From: Akkermansia muciniphila
Lineage (GTDB): Bacteria > Verrucomicrobiota > Verrucomicrobiia > Limisphaerales > BJHT01
Reading direction: 5' to 3'
DNA: 52,802 nt
NCBI GenBank assembly: GCA_945861535.1
Contig: CAMAUZ010000057.1
Coordinates: 1 to 52,802 of the forward strand
Every line of letters starts with the position of its first letter. Position 1 is the first letter of the stretch. The translations under genes were made by a program, and so were the position numbers. The notes below the pieces were generated by a model. The model was not told where the DNA came from and ran no database searches. It worked only from the letters and a program-made list of their open reading frames with translations. Shown in pieces: positions 1-6,127 of the stretch.

Positions 1-150
1 GCATAGGGTGATGGCGGGGCGAATGTTGGGGGGGATTCTGCGCAAACACCAGGAAAGTCGCGCGAAATGATTCCACATTCGCACCCGCAGAGAGCCGCCG
101 AGACCAATGTTTACAGGCCGATGAATCCATGTCGGCCCGTCACTAACTAT

Positions 151-198
151 GCAGTCGAACCGAATCTTTTGGAGCACAGAGACACGATAGACACAGAG
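151..198 (+). repeat. Solo arm of the CACAGAGACACGAT inverted-repeat family
   Basis: The segment reads gcagtcgaaccgaatctttt, then gagcacagagacacgata and acacagag. It matches one arm of the paired elements at 5806-5968 and 18848-19043. No second arm is visible nearby, so this is a solo or half element. Confidence 0.75.
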
Positions 199-217
199 CG
201 GCGGAGCCGCAGCCGAC

Positions 218-323
218 GGAGCGCGGCCGTCCCGGCCGCAGCGCCAACACCGGAGCGGGGGCTTTGGAAATATGTGGCGCGCTCGCGGGTGCGTAGCTGC
301 TGCGGGCGGGACGCCCGCGCTCC
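218..323. repeat. Paired GC-rich palindromes of the GGAGCGC..GCAGCG family
   Basis: The left unit (218-245) reads ggagcgcggccgtcccggcc followed by gcagcgcc. The right unit (299-323) reads gctgcgggcgggacgcccgc followed by gctcc. Each forms a short hairpin and the two are in inverted orientation. Related units occur at 521-547, 27756-27784, 43959-43985, 44039-44070 and 44088-44114. Confidence 0.7.
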
Positions 324-520
324 GGAATCCTCGCGCGCCGCGAGGAATTCGGCGCGCGGCATTTATGCCGCTTCAGCGTGCGAGGTGCGGGCAGGGTCGG
401 ACCCGCGACGACGTTCGAACGGTGAAGCGGCGTAAACGCCGCGCTCCGCTTGGGCTGCGGCTCCACCGCGCTGTGCTGCGACTGTGCAAAATCCCCGCGT
501 GGCGCGAGGATCTATTCCGG

Positions 521-547
521 GGCGCGGGCGGTCCCCGCCCGCAGCGG
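521..547. repeat. GC-rich palindrome, GGAGCGC..GCAGCG family
   Basis: The core ggcgcgggcggtccccgccc followed by gcagcgg is a hairpin-forming unit, almost identical to the copy at 27756-27784. Confidence 0.65.
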
Positions 548-656
548 CTTCGTAACTGTCGCGAGGCAGGCCGGTCCGTCGCCACCAGGCTGGGCGCCGC
601 CAGTTCGGTCGCAGTTCGGTTTGGGCCCCGCACGGCGGCGCGGCACGCTTTCCCCC

Positions 657-866
657 ATGAGCACGGTTGTTGAAATTCTCGAAGCCGTCCAACGGCTCGC
701 GCCCCGCCAAAAACAGGAACTGGTGGCGCGGTTGGAGTCCGTTCTCGCCGGCCCCGGCGTCGAGCGGCCCGCGCCTGAGGACCAAGACTACTGCTCCCCG
801 GAATTCACGGCCCGACTCAGCGAGCACTTTCACCGCGTCAAACGGGCTGCTTTGGGCCAACCCTGA
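657..866 (+). CDS. Small antitoxin-like protein upstream of zeta-like toxin
   Basis: A 69-residue protein starting ATG at 657 (MSTVVEILEAVQRL). It is charged and helix-rich, with no membrane segment. It ends 12 bp before the GTG of a zeta-toxin-like kinase frame. Short proteins in this position next to zeta-like kinases are usually antitoxins, and that position is the main evidence for the role. The chosen ATG gives a compact gene; longer in-frame extensions run through repeat DNA. If the downstream toxin is dead, this gene may be relaxed or may act elsewhere. Confidence 0.55.
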   Translation: MSTVVEILEAVQRLAPRQKQELVARLESVLAGPGVERPAPEDQDYCSPEFTARLSEHFHRVKRAALGQP

Positions 867-878
867 CCTCCGCGTGCC

Positions 879-1524
879 GTGGCCCGCCTTGAATTCTGGA
901 TCGTCACCGGTCCCAACGGAGCGGGCAAAACCACGCTGGTCCAGGCTCAACCCATCCGCGACCTGCTCCCCCGGGTCCGGTTCCTGAATCCCGATGACCA
1001 CGCCCGCGGGTTGCTGATCCAGCGCGGCCAGCGCGGTTTTGCGGCTGCGCCCGCACCCGCCCTGCAACTGGCCTTTCTCGACGCCGCCAACGCGGTCGAA
1101 CCCGAACTCCAAGCCGCGCTCCGTCGCGGCGAAGCCGTCGGCGTCGAGACCGTCCTCAGCAGCGGGAAATTCCGGACGCTCGTTGAATTCGTGCGGGCAG
1201 GGCGGCTACGTCGGATTGATCTGCATCGCGGTCGCGTCCCCGGAACTCGCCGGCGCGCGGGGCGCGCGGTGCGTCCACACCGGCGGGCACGACGTGCCGC
1301 CGGACAAAATCCGCGCGCGCTGGCACCGGTCGCTGGCGAACCTCCCGTGGTTCGCCGCGCGCGCGTCGGCCTTTTGGGTCTTCGACAACTCCGACGAACA
1401 TCCGGAGGTTCCTCCTCCGCTGACCGCCGCCGGCCGGAGCGGTGCCCTCGACTTCCTTGATCCCTCCGCTGCGGACGCGCTGCAAAACTCGTTGCGAAAT
1501 CTTCCCCGTCTCCAGCGCCACTGA
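879..1524 (+). pseudogene. Zeta-toxin-like P-loop kinase, frameshifted
   Basis: The frame starts at GTG 879 and encodes a Walker A motif (TGPNGAGKTTL, about residues 10-20), then NPDD and the GVETVLSS segment typical of zeta-toxin-like UDP-GlcNAc kinases. After residue ~107 the frame turns into arginine-rich nonsense. The expected continuation (GGYVGLI, then GGHDVPPDKI with WHRSLANLPW) is found in the +1 frame and ends at 1524. One extra G in the GGG run at about 1200-1202 explains the shift: removing it restores RAGGYVGLI. The intact family member would be about 215 residues. This is either a real inactivating mutation or a sequencing/assembly error. The antitoxin-like gene lies directly upstream. 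Confidence 0.75.
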
Positions 1525-1580
1525 CAGGCATGTTTCACAGGCATCAGCGCCGACACAGGTGGCACAGGCTTCCGTAGGTG

Positions 1581-1791
1581 TTTAGCGCCAAAGGCGCGGC
1601 TCATACCAGCCTGGGGCAGCGCCCCAGGTCCGATGCCAGCCAATGAATTCAGGGCTGAAAGCCCGCTTCATCTTCCGGATGAAAGGTGATCCGTCCCCGC
1701 GATGGACCGCGCCTTCAGCGCTCAAAAGTAAATGGCTCGTTTCCTGGGGCGTTGCCCCAGGCTGGTATTAGTCCGCGCCTTTGGCGCTAAA
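1581..1791. repeat. Inverted repeat with nested palindromes (GCGCCAAAGGCGC family)
   Basis: The left arm (1581-1628) reads tttagcgccaaaggcgcggc, then ataccagcctggggcagcgc and cccagg. The right arm (1743-1791) is its imperfect reverse complement, from cctggggcgttgccccaggc to cctttggcgctaaa. Each arm contains two smaller palindromes (GCGCCAAAGGCGC and CCTGGGGC..GCCCCAGG). The spacer is about 114 bp and contains a further palindrome (gggctgaaagccc). No coding frame is evident. Confidence 0.85.
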
Positions 1792-2056
1792 CAGATACAG
1801 GCTACCAGCCGGTTCCGTCCGACGCCTCGCCTCGGCCGCGAAACGCCGCAGCCCGCGCGGCAAGCCGCTGTCAGCGGCTTCGTAGCCGTCGGGATGCAGG
1901 CCGGGGTGGAGATAGGCAATCGCACACCGTGCGCGGACGAAGGTCAGTTTCAGAATTCGTTCGAGCGGGTCAGTGAGCGCGATGCGAAGATGCCGCCCGC
2001 ACTTCGGATGAACGCCTCGAGAATCTGCTCCTTGTAGGAGCCGCCTGACGGTCATG

Positions 2057-2085
2057 GACATACCATAGTCTGTGGAAGACTTCGG
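2057..2085 (+). promoter_or_regulatory. Possible controller-protein (C-box) operator
   Basis: The stretch contains catagtctgtgga, close to the left half of known C-box operators of restriction-modification controller proteins (recalled PvuII form catagtccgtgga), followed by a GACT. It lies about 25-50 bp upstream of the ATG of an 83-residue XRE protein of controller type. A related ATAGTC box lies just upstream of another XRE gene (5661-5680). The match is by eye and the second half-site spacing is not canonical. Confidence 0.4.
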
Positions 2086-2109
2086 GCACTGCTGGCCAAA
2101 TACGGGCCG

Positions 2110-2361
2110 ATGGTCACGCCCGCCCTTTCTAAACGATTCGGACTTGCCGTCCGCGCCAGGCGGATTGGAGCGGGGCTTTCCCAGGAGAGGCTCGCGGAAC
2201 TTGCTGGATTGCATCCAACCTATGTCGGGATGGTTGAGCGCGGAGTTCGTAACCCCACGTTGGACGTGGCCGCACGCCTTGCGAAAGCACTTAAGGTCAG
2301 CCTCCCAATGCTCATCGAAGAAGCCCAAACTCAACGGAGCAGCAGAGGGAGGAAGGATTGA
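2110..2361 (+). CDS. XRE-family regulator, controller-protein type
   Basis: An 83-residue helix-turn-helix protein. Residues about 10-70 form the five-helix XRE fold, with GLSQERLAELAGLHPTYVG as helices 2-3 and VERGVRNPTLD following, the pattern of controller (C) proteins of restriction-modification systems. It ends 3 bp before the HNH endonuclease start at 2365, so the two are probably co-transcribed. A C-box-like sequence lies upstream. By analogy with C proteins it would time endonuclease expression, which is inferred from size, sequence and neighbour. Confidence 0.8.
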   Translation: MVTPALSKRFGLAVRARRIGAGLSQERLAELAGLHPTYVGMVERGVRNPTLDVAARLAKALKVSLPMLIEEAQTQRSSRGRKD

Positions 2362-2364
2362 ACC

Positions 2365-3054
2365 ATGCCAAGCCGACCCGGAGCCATCCATCGGAAGATT
2401 ATTGAGTTGTTGAGAAAACACCCCAACGGGCTGACTTCAGGTCAAATCAGGGCGAAACTTGACCTTCCGGCAGATGAGCAAGCGCATCTCGACCGGCGCA
2501 AGCGCGACCTCAGAAAATGGTTTGTTCTTGAGAAGCGGCGAGTTGGGAAAGAACTGCTCTACATCCTGAAGGGCGAGCGCGAAGCAGCGATACTCGACCG
2601 AAGTGTAAATATCCGAGTGAGGGCAGCAGTGCTTGGTAGGGCGCATGGCCGTTGCCAGATGTGCGGGCGAACCGTGGTGAAGCATGGAGTGGTGCTGGTC
2701 GTGGACCACAAGATTCCTGTTGAGTGGGGAGGCTCGAACGACGAGGAGAACCTGTGGGCGCTATGTGAGGACTGCGTATCCAAGCTCAAACCTCACAACA
2801 AGACGGGCGCTGCTAAACCACGGCGAAACTTCTTCCTCCTGCCAACTGCAAGAGCGCGAGTTGCCGCGCTCTTAAAGGCGAGACGTGGTCGCGCAATTCC
2901 TTCTTGCTGGCTCAAAGCGGTTTCAGGTTGTGACGACTGGGCGCGTTGTGTTCGTTCCCTCCGCTCAGATGGATGGAATATCGTCGCTCTCCGCGGTTCA
3001 GACCGAAAAGACGCGGACTTGACCCGCTACACGTTGGTTTCTACGCAGGCGTGA
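2365..3054 (+). CDS. HNH endonuclease with N-terminal winged helix
   Basis: A 229-residue protein. Residues about 8-70 look like a winged helix-turn-helix (KIIELLRKHPNGLTSGQIR, then a basic wing ending in ELLYIL). An HNH nuclease domain follows at about 85-155: zinc-ligand pair CQMC, the DHKIP catalytic histidine segment, WGGSNDEENLWALC with the conserved Asn, and a second pair CEDC. The family histidine that often follows the last Cys is Val here, with KLKPHN downstream. The downstream tail (about 155-229) is unassigned. It follows an XRE regulator by 3 bp, so it is probably the restriction enzyme of a type II-like system, but no partner methyltransferase of this cassette is intact nearby. 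Confidence 0.75.
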   Translation: MPSRPGAIHRKIIELLRKHPNGLTSGQIRAKLDLPADEQAHLDRRKRDLRKWFVLEKRRVGKELLYILKGEREAAILDRSVNIRVRAAVLGRAHGRCQMCGRTVVKHGVVLVVDHKIPVEWGGSNDEENLWALCEDCVSKLKPHNKTGAAKPRRNFFLLPTARARVAALLKARRGRAIPSCWLKAVSGCDDWARCVRSLRSDGWNIVALRGSDRKDADLTRYTLVSTQA

Positions 3055-3202
3055 CGGACTCATCGCTCGCCCTCTTTTCGGAGCGCCAGCAAGATCCCGC
3101 AAAACGTCCCGTGAGATTGCCTTTGGCAGAGAGCTTTACTCCCACCTCATGTTGTTCTTTTAAGGAACACGGTTCACGCCGCGTTCTGGTAGATGATTGC
3201 CG

Positions 3203-3505
3203 ATGGCAACAACCTCTCAGAAGCGGCGGCCAAGAAACATCATCGCTGACCGCGTAAGAGATGCACGGCTTCGTTTTGTTCCGCCACTGACTCAAGACCA
3301 ACTCTCCGGCAGGCTGGCAAATGAGGGCGTTCAGCTAGACAGGGTGGCCATTGCCAAGATTGAAACCGGCATCCGCTGTGCCTTTGATTTTGAAGTCAGG
3401 GCGCTGGCATCGGTGCTGAAAGTAGATGCGAATTGGCTTCTCGGCAGCGAATCAAGCGGCACTGCGATCCGGAAATCGAATCGGGCTGCCAAGGGGAAGG
3501 CATGA
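3203..3505 (+). CDS. XRE-family regulator
   Basis: A 100-residue DNA-binding protein starting ATG 3203 (MATTSQKRRPRN); an in-frame TTG six bases upstream is less likely. It has a basic N-terminus, then a helix-turn-helix (LTQDQLSGRLANEGVQLDR, then IAKIETG) and a third helical stretch (VRALASVLKVDANWLLG). Its stop codon overlaps the ATG of the next HNH gene (ATGA), so the two are translationally coupled. It presumably represses or times that endonuclease. The 148 bp upstream gap shows no clear operator. Confidence 0.75.
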   Translation: MATTSQKRRPRNIIADRVRDARLRFVPPLTQDQLSGRLANEGVQLDRVAIAKIETGIRCAFDFEVRALASVLKVDANWLLGSESSGTAIRKSNRAAKGKA

Positions 3506-4164
3506 GTTTTCAGACAGCGACATATCTTCGCAAGGCGACCTCGCGCGCAAAGTCGGACGTCGCCAACAAAATGGTGAGCATGTTCCTTCACGACCTCCGC
3601 CGGAAAGTGAACGCATTACTCGGCGCGAACGTGACGGATATTGCATACGCGGCTGCTGTTACAGCTGCGTTTGGAAATAGCTGCTGCTATTGCAACCGGT
3701 CATTGGAGCACGACCGAGCGGCCGTCGAACACCTCGAAGGAATGAATCGCTTCCGTGTGGGGCTTCATATTCAGGGGAACGTGATTGTGGCATGTAAACG
3801 CTGCAATGGAGAAAAGCGCCGCGACGACCAACAGCGTGAGCTGACGCTTGCTGAGAGCGGATGGGAGTCGTTCCTGTCGCACGATTTCACCCGTTGCCCT
3901 GCGCAGTGCAAAACATGCGCCTACTGGAAGGCGCTTTTGCCTGATGACGTTCAGCGCGTTGACAGCCTTAAGGCGACACGGAATCGAATTCACGAGTTCC
4001 GAAAATCCTATCCTGAAGCGTTAGGATGGAGCCGCAAAACCAAACCGGCCCTCCAACAGACATTGGATACGGTTTATCGTGAGTGTCAGGAGTTTGCCAC
4101 ACTTCGAATACGCAAAGCAGTGGACGAGGTTTTCGAAGCATTAAGCAAGTCGGTGCCCGTTTAG
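3502..4164 (+). CDS. HNH endonuclease coupled to XRE regulator
   Basis: A 220-residue protein beginning in the ATGA overlap with the upstream XRE gene. Residues about 40-110 carry an HNH core: CCYC, VEHLEGMNR with the catalytic His, GNVIVACKRCN with Asn and the second Cys pair, then GEKRRD. Further Cys (CPAQCKTC, about 133-140) may bind a second zinc. The C-terminal third is helical and unassigned. Its stop overlaps the stop of a truncated methyltransferase on the other strand by 4 bp, so the two are convergent. It is probably a restriction or genome-defence nuclease; no intact cognate methyltransferase is present. Confidence 0.7.
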   Translation: MSFQTATYLRKATSRAKSDVANKMVSMFLHDLRRKVNALLGANVTDIAYAAAVTAAFGNSCCYCNRSLEHDRAAVEHLEGMNRFRVGLHIQGNVIVACKRCNGEKRRDDQQRELTLAESGWESFLSHDFTRCPAQCKTCAYWKALLPDDVQRVDSLKATRNRIHEFRKSYPEALGWSRKTKPALQQTLDTVYRECQEFATLRIRKAVDEVFEALSKSVPV

Positions 4165-4559
4165 CATTTGCGATTCAAGTTGCGGCGATAGCCCTCAAAC
4201 TTGGCCGACGCAAAGCCGGAAACATTTTCAAGCAACACCGCAGGAGATCCAATCTCTTCGATGAGTTTCAGCGCCGTGGGGAACATGTCACGCTCGTCGC
4301 GGTCGCCGAGTTGTTTTCCAGCAATCGAGAAGGGTGGACATGGCACGCCAGCGGCGAACAAGTCCACTCCGCGCCATCGTTTGCCGTCCACTAGCCGCAT
4401 GTCGTCGTTGCGGACATCCCAGCGCGGGCGATTCATGCGGAGCGTGGCGCAGCAGTCGCGGTCAATTTCCACTGCGACTGCGCAGTCAAAACCAGCCATC
4501 TCCAAGCCCAAGGCTTGGCCTCCGCCACCGGCACAAAATTCTGCTGCTGTGAGTTTCAT
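4161..4559 (-). pseudogene. Cytosine-C5 DNA methyltransferase, N-terminal fragment
   Basis: A 132-residue frame starting at ATG 4559. It shows motif I (AEFCAGGGGQALGLEMAGF), acidic motif II, motif IV with the catalytic cysteine (GVPCPPFSIAGKQLG) and motif VI (LLENVSGF). It then stops after about 20 residues. Full enzymes run 300-400 residues; motifs VII-X and the target-recognition domain are missing, so it should be inactive. It starts in a TAATG overlap with the Vsr-like fragment upstream, the layout of vsr-dcm operons. Truncation falls where the convergent HNH gene ends. Confidence 0.85.
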
Positions 4560-4735
4560 TATTTCTTCGTCATCGCAAGTGCGGCGCGCAATCGCAACAC
4601 CACCAAGCCTTCACTGATCAAATCGTGCTCCCAGAGACGCAGCACGCGCCAGCGATTATTACGTAACACCCGGCAGACTTTCAAATCCCTTGCCCGATTG
4701 CGAGCCAGCTTTTCATTCCAGTAGTTCTGGTTGCT
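4559..4735 (-). pseudogene. Vsr mismatch endonuclease, C-terminal fragment
   Basis: Reading the minus strand from about 4735 gives about 58 residues including NYWNEKLARNRARDLKV and WRVLRLWEHDL, the C-terminal part of very-short-patch-repair endonucleases (E. coli Vsr has FWLEKIGKN and GWRVLIVWE at the equivalent place). The frame ends with TAA at 4559-4561, overlapping the ATG of the following methyltransferase. The N-terminal catalytic half is absent: upstream sequence belongs to another methyltransferase gene in a different frame. Vsr nicks T:G mismatches made by deamination of 5-methylcytosine, which fits the neighbour. There is no start codon of its own. Confidence 0.8.
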
Positions 4736-5453
4736 GGCCGAGCGCGTTGGTGAGGGTGTCGTAGATGATTTCGAAGGTGCGGCCCTGATCGTGCCGAACG
4801 AGGTGCTTCACGTTCTCCAGCACGAAGGCGGGCGGTTGGTGGTATTCGAGAATGTCGGCGATGGAGAAGAAGAGGTTGCCCTGTTTCACGTCCTCGAAAC
4901 CGTGCTTGCGACCGAGGCTGTTTTTCTTGGAGACACCCGCGAGGCTGAAGGGCTGGCAGGGAAAGCCGCCGCCGAGGATGTCGAACTTCGGGATGTCGGC
5001 CACGGCCACGGAATGGATGTCGCCGTGCGGGGTCTCGCCAAAGTTGGCGGCGTAGGTCTGGCGGCTGTACTTGTCCCAGTCGCTGGAGAAGACGCACCGC
5101 GCACCCGCCCGCTCGAAGGCGAGCCGGAACCCGCCGATGCCGCAGAAGAGGTCGATGAAGCGGAGGGGAGGGAGCGCCGAGCATTGCTCGGCCTGAGGGT
5201 CGTCGTGCCGAGCGATGCTCGGCGCTCCGGTGCGGTAGGGGACGGGGTCTTCGTGCAACTGCGGAGCACTGGTTTCCTGACGGGCACCGGCCGATTTGGA
5301 AATGGGCGATCCGAAGCGGCTGGGCGCGGTGTCTTCGCGCAGCGGCGGAGCGCCGGTCTCCGCCCCGGCATGTTCCGCGCCGCGAACGGCAGCCCGCCGG
5401 GCCGGAGGCCGGCGCTCCTGGGATTTCCCGTTCACGCGTCCACCCCCTGGCAC
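4713..5453 (-). pseudogene. Second cytosine-C5 methyltransferase, C-terminally truncated
   Basis: A 246-residue frame. The catalytic part starts only at about residue 98 with motif I (FIDLFCGIGGFRLAFE), then motif IV with catalytic Cys (GGGFPCQPFSLAG), KKNSLG and motif VI (FVLENVKHL). It ends about 30 residues later, where the DNA passes into the Vsr fragment in another frame. The target-recognition domain and motifs VIII-X are lost. The first ~90 residues are translated from dispersed palindromic repeats (5171-5410) and match no methyltransferase. The start overlaps the upstream XRE gene by 22 bp, a controller-methyltransferase arrangement. Activity is very unlikely. Confidence 0.85.
5171..5228. 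repeat. Facing GAGCGCCGAGCAT palindromes
   Basis: The left unit (5171-5192) reads ggagcgccgagcattgctcg plus gc; the right unit (5207-5228) is its reverse complement with one change (gccgagcgatgctcggcgct plus cc). Each unit is itself a hairpin (CCGAGCA..TGCTCGG). The pair lies inside the 5' part of the methyltransferase frame 4713-5453. Other pairs are at 5781/6011 and 37720/37765. Confidence 0.85.
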
Positions 5454-5659
5454 AGTTCGGCGGTGGTGAGGCGCAGCGCCCGGGCGAGCCGGGCGACGTT
5501 TTTGATGCCGGGATTGCGCAGCCCGCGCTCGATGCCGCTGATGTAGGTGGGGTCGAGGCCGGCCTTTTCAGCGAGCTTCTCCTGGGTGAGCGACTTGGCG
5601 TCGCGCTGACGGCGAACATTGCGCCCGAGGGCCGCCAGGACGGGATCACGTTTCGGCAT
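5432..5659 (-). CDS. XRE-family regulator, controller-protein type
   Basis: A 75-residue single-domain XRE protein. Residues 5-70 hold the helix-turn-helix (SLTQEKLAEKAGLDPTYIS, GIERGLRNPGIKNV), very close in pattern to controller proteins such as C.AhdI as I recall them. It precedes and overlaps the truncated methyltransferase frame. Immediately upstream of its ATG lies an ATAGTC box (5661-5680) resembling the one before the XRE gene at 2110; controller genes are often nearly leaderless with operators close to the start. The gene itself looks intact although its operon partner is broken. Confidence 0.8.
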   Translation of the reverse strand: MPKRDPVLAALGRNVRRQRDAKSLTQEKLAEKAGLDPTYISGIERGLRNPGIKNVARLARALRLTTAELCQGVDA

Positions 5660-5660
5660 G

Positions 5661-5680
5661 ACCGATAGTCCATGCGGAAA
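5661..5680 (-). promoter_or_regulatory. Possible C-box operator next to XRE start
   Basis: On the minus strand the bases directly before the ATG read ccgcatggactatcggtc, resembling the right half of C-box operators (recalled ccgtggacttatcgtc). It shares the ATAGTC core with the site at 2057-2085. The match is by eye only. Confidence 0.35.
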
Positions 5681-5780
5681 AACGGCGGGGTCTATGGACG
5701 ATCAGCCAGGTTGCGGGGCGGCGCGAATGTGAAGCCGCCGATGCCGACGCCGCAGACGGGGTCGGTAGAACCGAAGGGGC

Positions 5781-6032
5781 GGAGCGCCGAGCATTGCTCG
5801 GCCTGAGCCGTAACCATTCAGTCGGACCGAATCTTTTGACCACCGAGACGCGATGAACACAGAGAAGACAAAGAATTCGTTGCCTGGCATTCAGTCACTG
5901 ATTGGTGGCTTTCCCGGACCGACGCCACCCCTTGTCTTTCTCTGTGTTCATCGTGTCTCGGTGGTCGTTTCATCGGTTTCCAGTGCATAGACACGGCTGA
6001 GGGTCGTCGTGCCGAGCGATGCGCGGCGCTCC
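5781..6032. repeat. Nested inverted-repeat element
   Basis: The outer pair is a GAGCGCCGAGCAT palindrome at 5781-5802 and its inverted partner at 6011-6032. The inner pair is an arm of the CACAGAGACACGAT family at 5806-5871 (agccgtaaccattcagtcgg, then ccgagacgcgatgaacacag) and a shorter inverted arm at 5933-5968. The whole 5660-6127 gap is essentially this element; only the leftmost part (5700-5780) is unexplained, and no gene is supported. It separates the XRE/methyltransferase unit from the divergent sulfatase gene. Confidence 0.8.
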
Positions 6033-6127
6033 GGGGCGATGGGGCCGCGGGGCACGGCGGCCCTACCGGGTGGACGGGGCGGAAAAATGGGCGGGCATTT
6101 TTCGCGGCGGTCGGGCTTGATCGCGGA

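Larger units (their letters stand above)
1..656. other. Repeat-rich intergenic region
   Basis: No convincing gene is seen. The stretch carries a solo copy of the CACAGAGACACGAT family (151-198), a pair of GC-rich palindromes facing each other (218-323) and one further palindrome (521-547). A segment at 543-572 (cagcggcttcgtaac...aggcaggccgg) recurs in diverged form at about 1873-1903. Open frames here lie across these repeats and look fortuitous. Confidence 0.6.
1525..2109. other. Intergenic region with inverted repeat and unidentified remnants
   Basis: Holds the inverted repeat at 1581-1791 and, from about 1800 to 2060, sequence open in several frames but without recognisable protein similarity. 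A phrase near 1873-1903 repeats one at 543-572. The right end holds a possible operator for the XRE gene at 2110. No gene can be supported. Confidence 0.5.

Noticed and set aside
1768-2421. Minus-strand open frame of about 217 residues
   Set aside because: It overlaps the XRE gene and an inverted repeat, and shows no recognisable domain; treated as repeat-derived.
5700-5800. Possible remnant reading CGVGIGGFTFAPP on the minus strand
   Set aside because: Some resemblance to a methyltransferase motif I or another enzyme end, but too short and interrupted to call.
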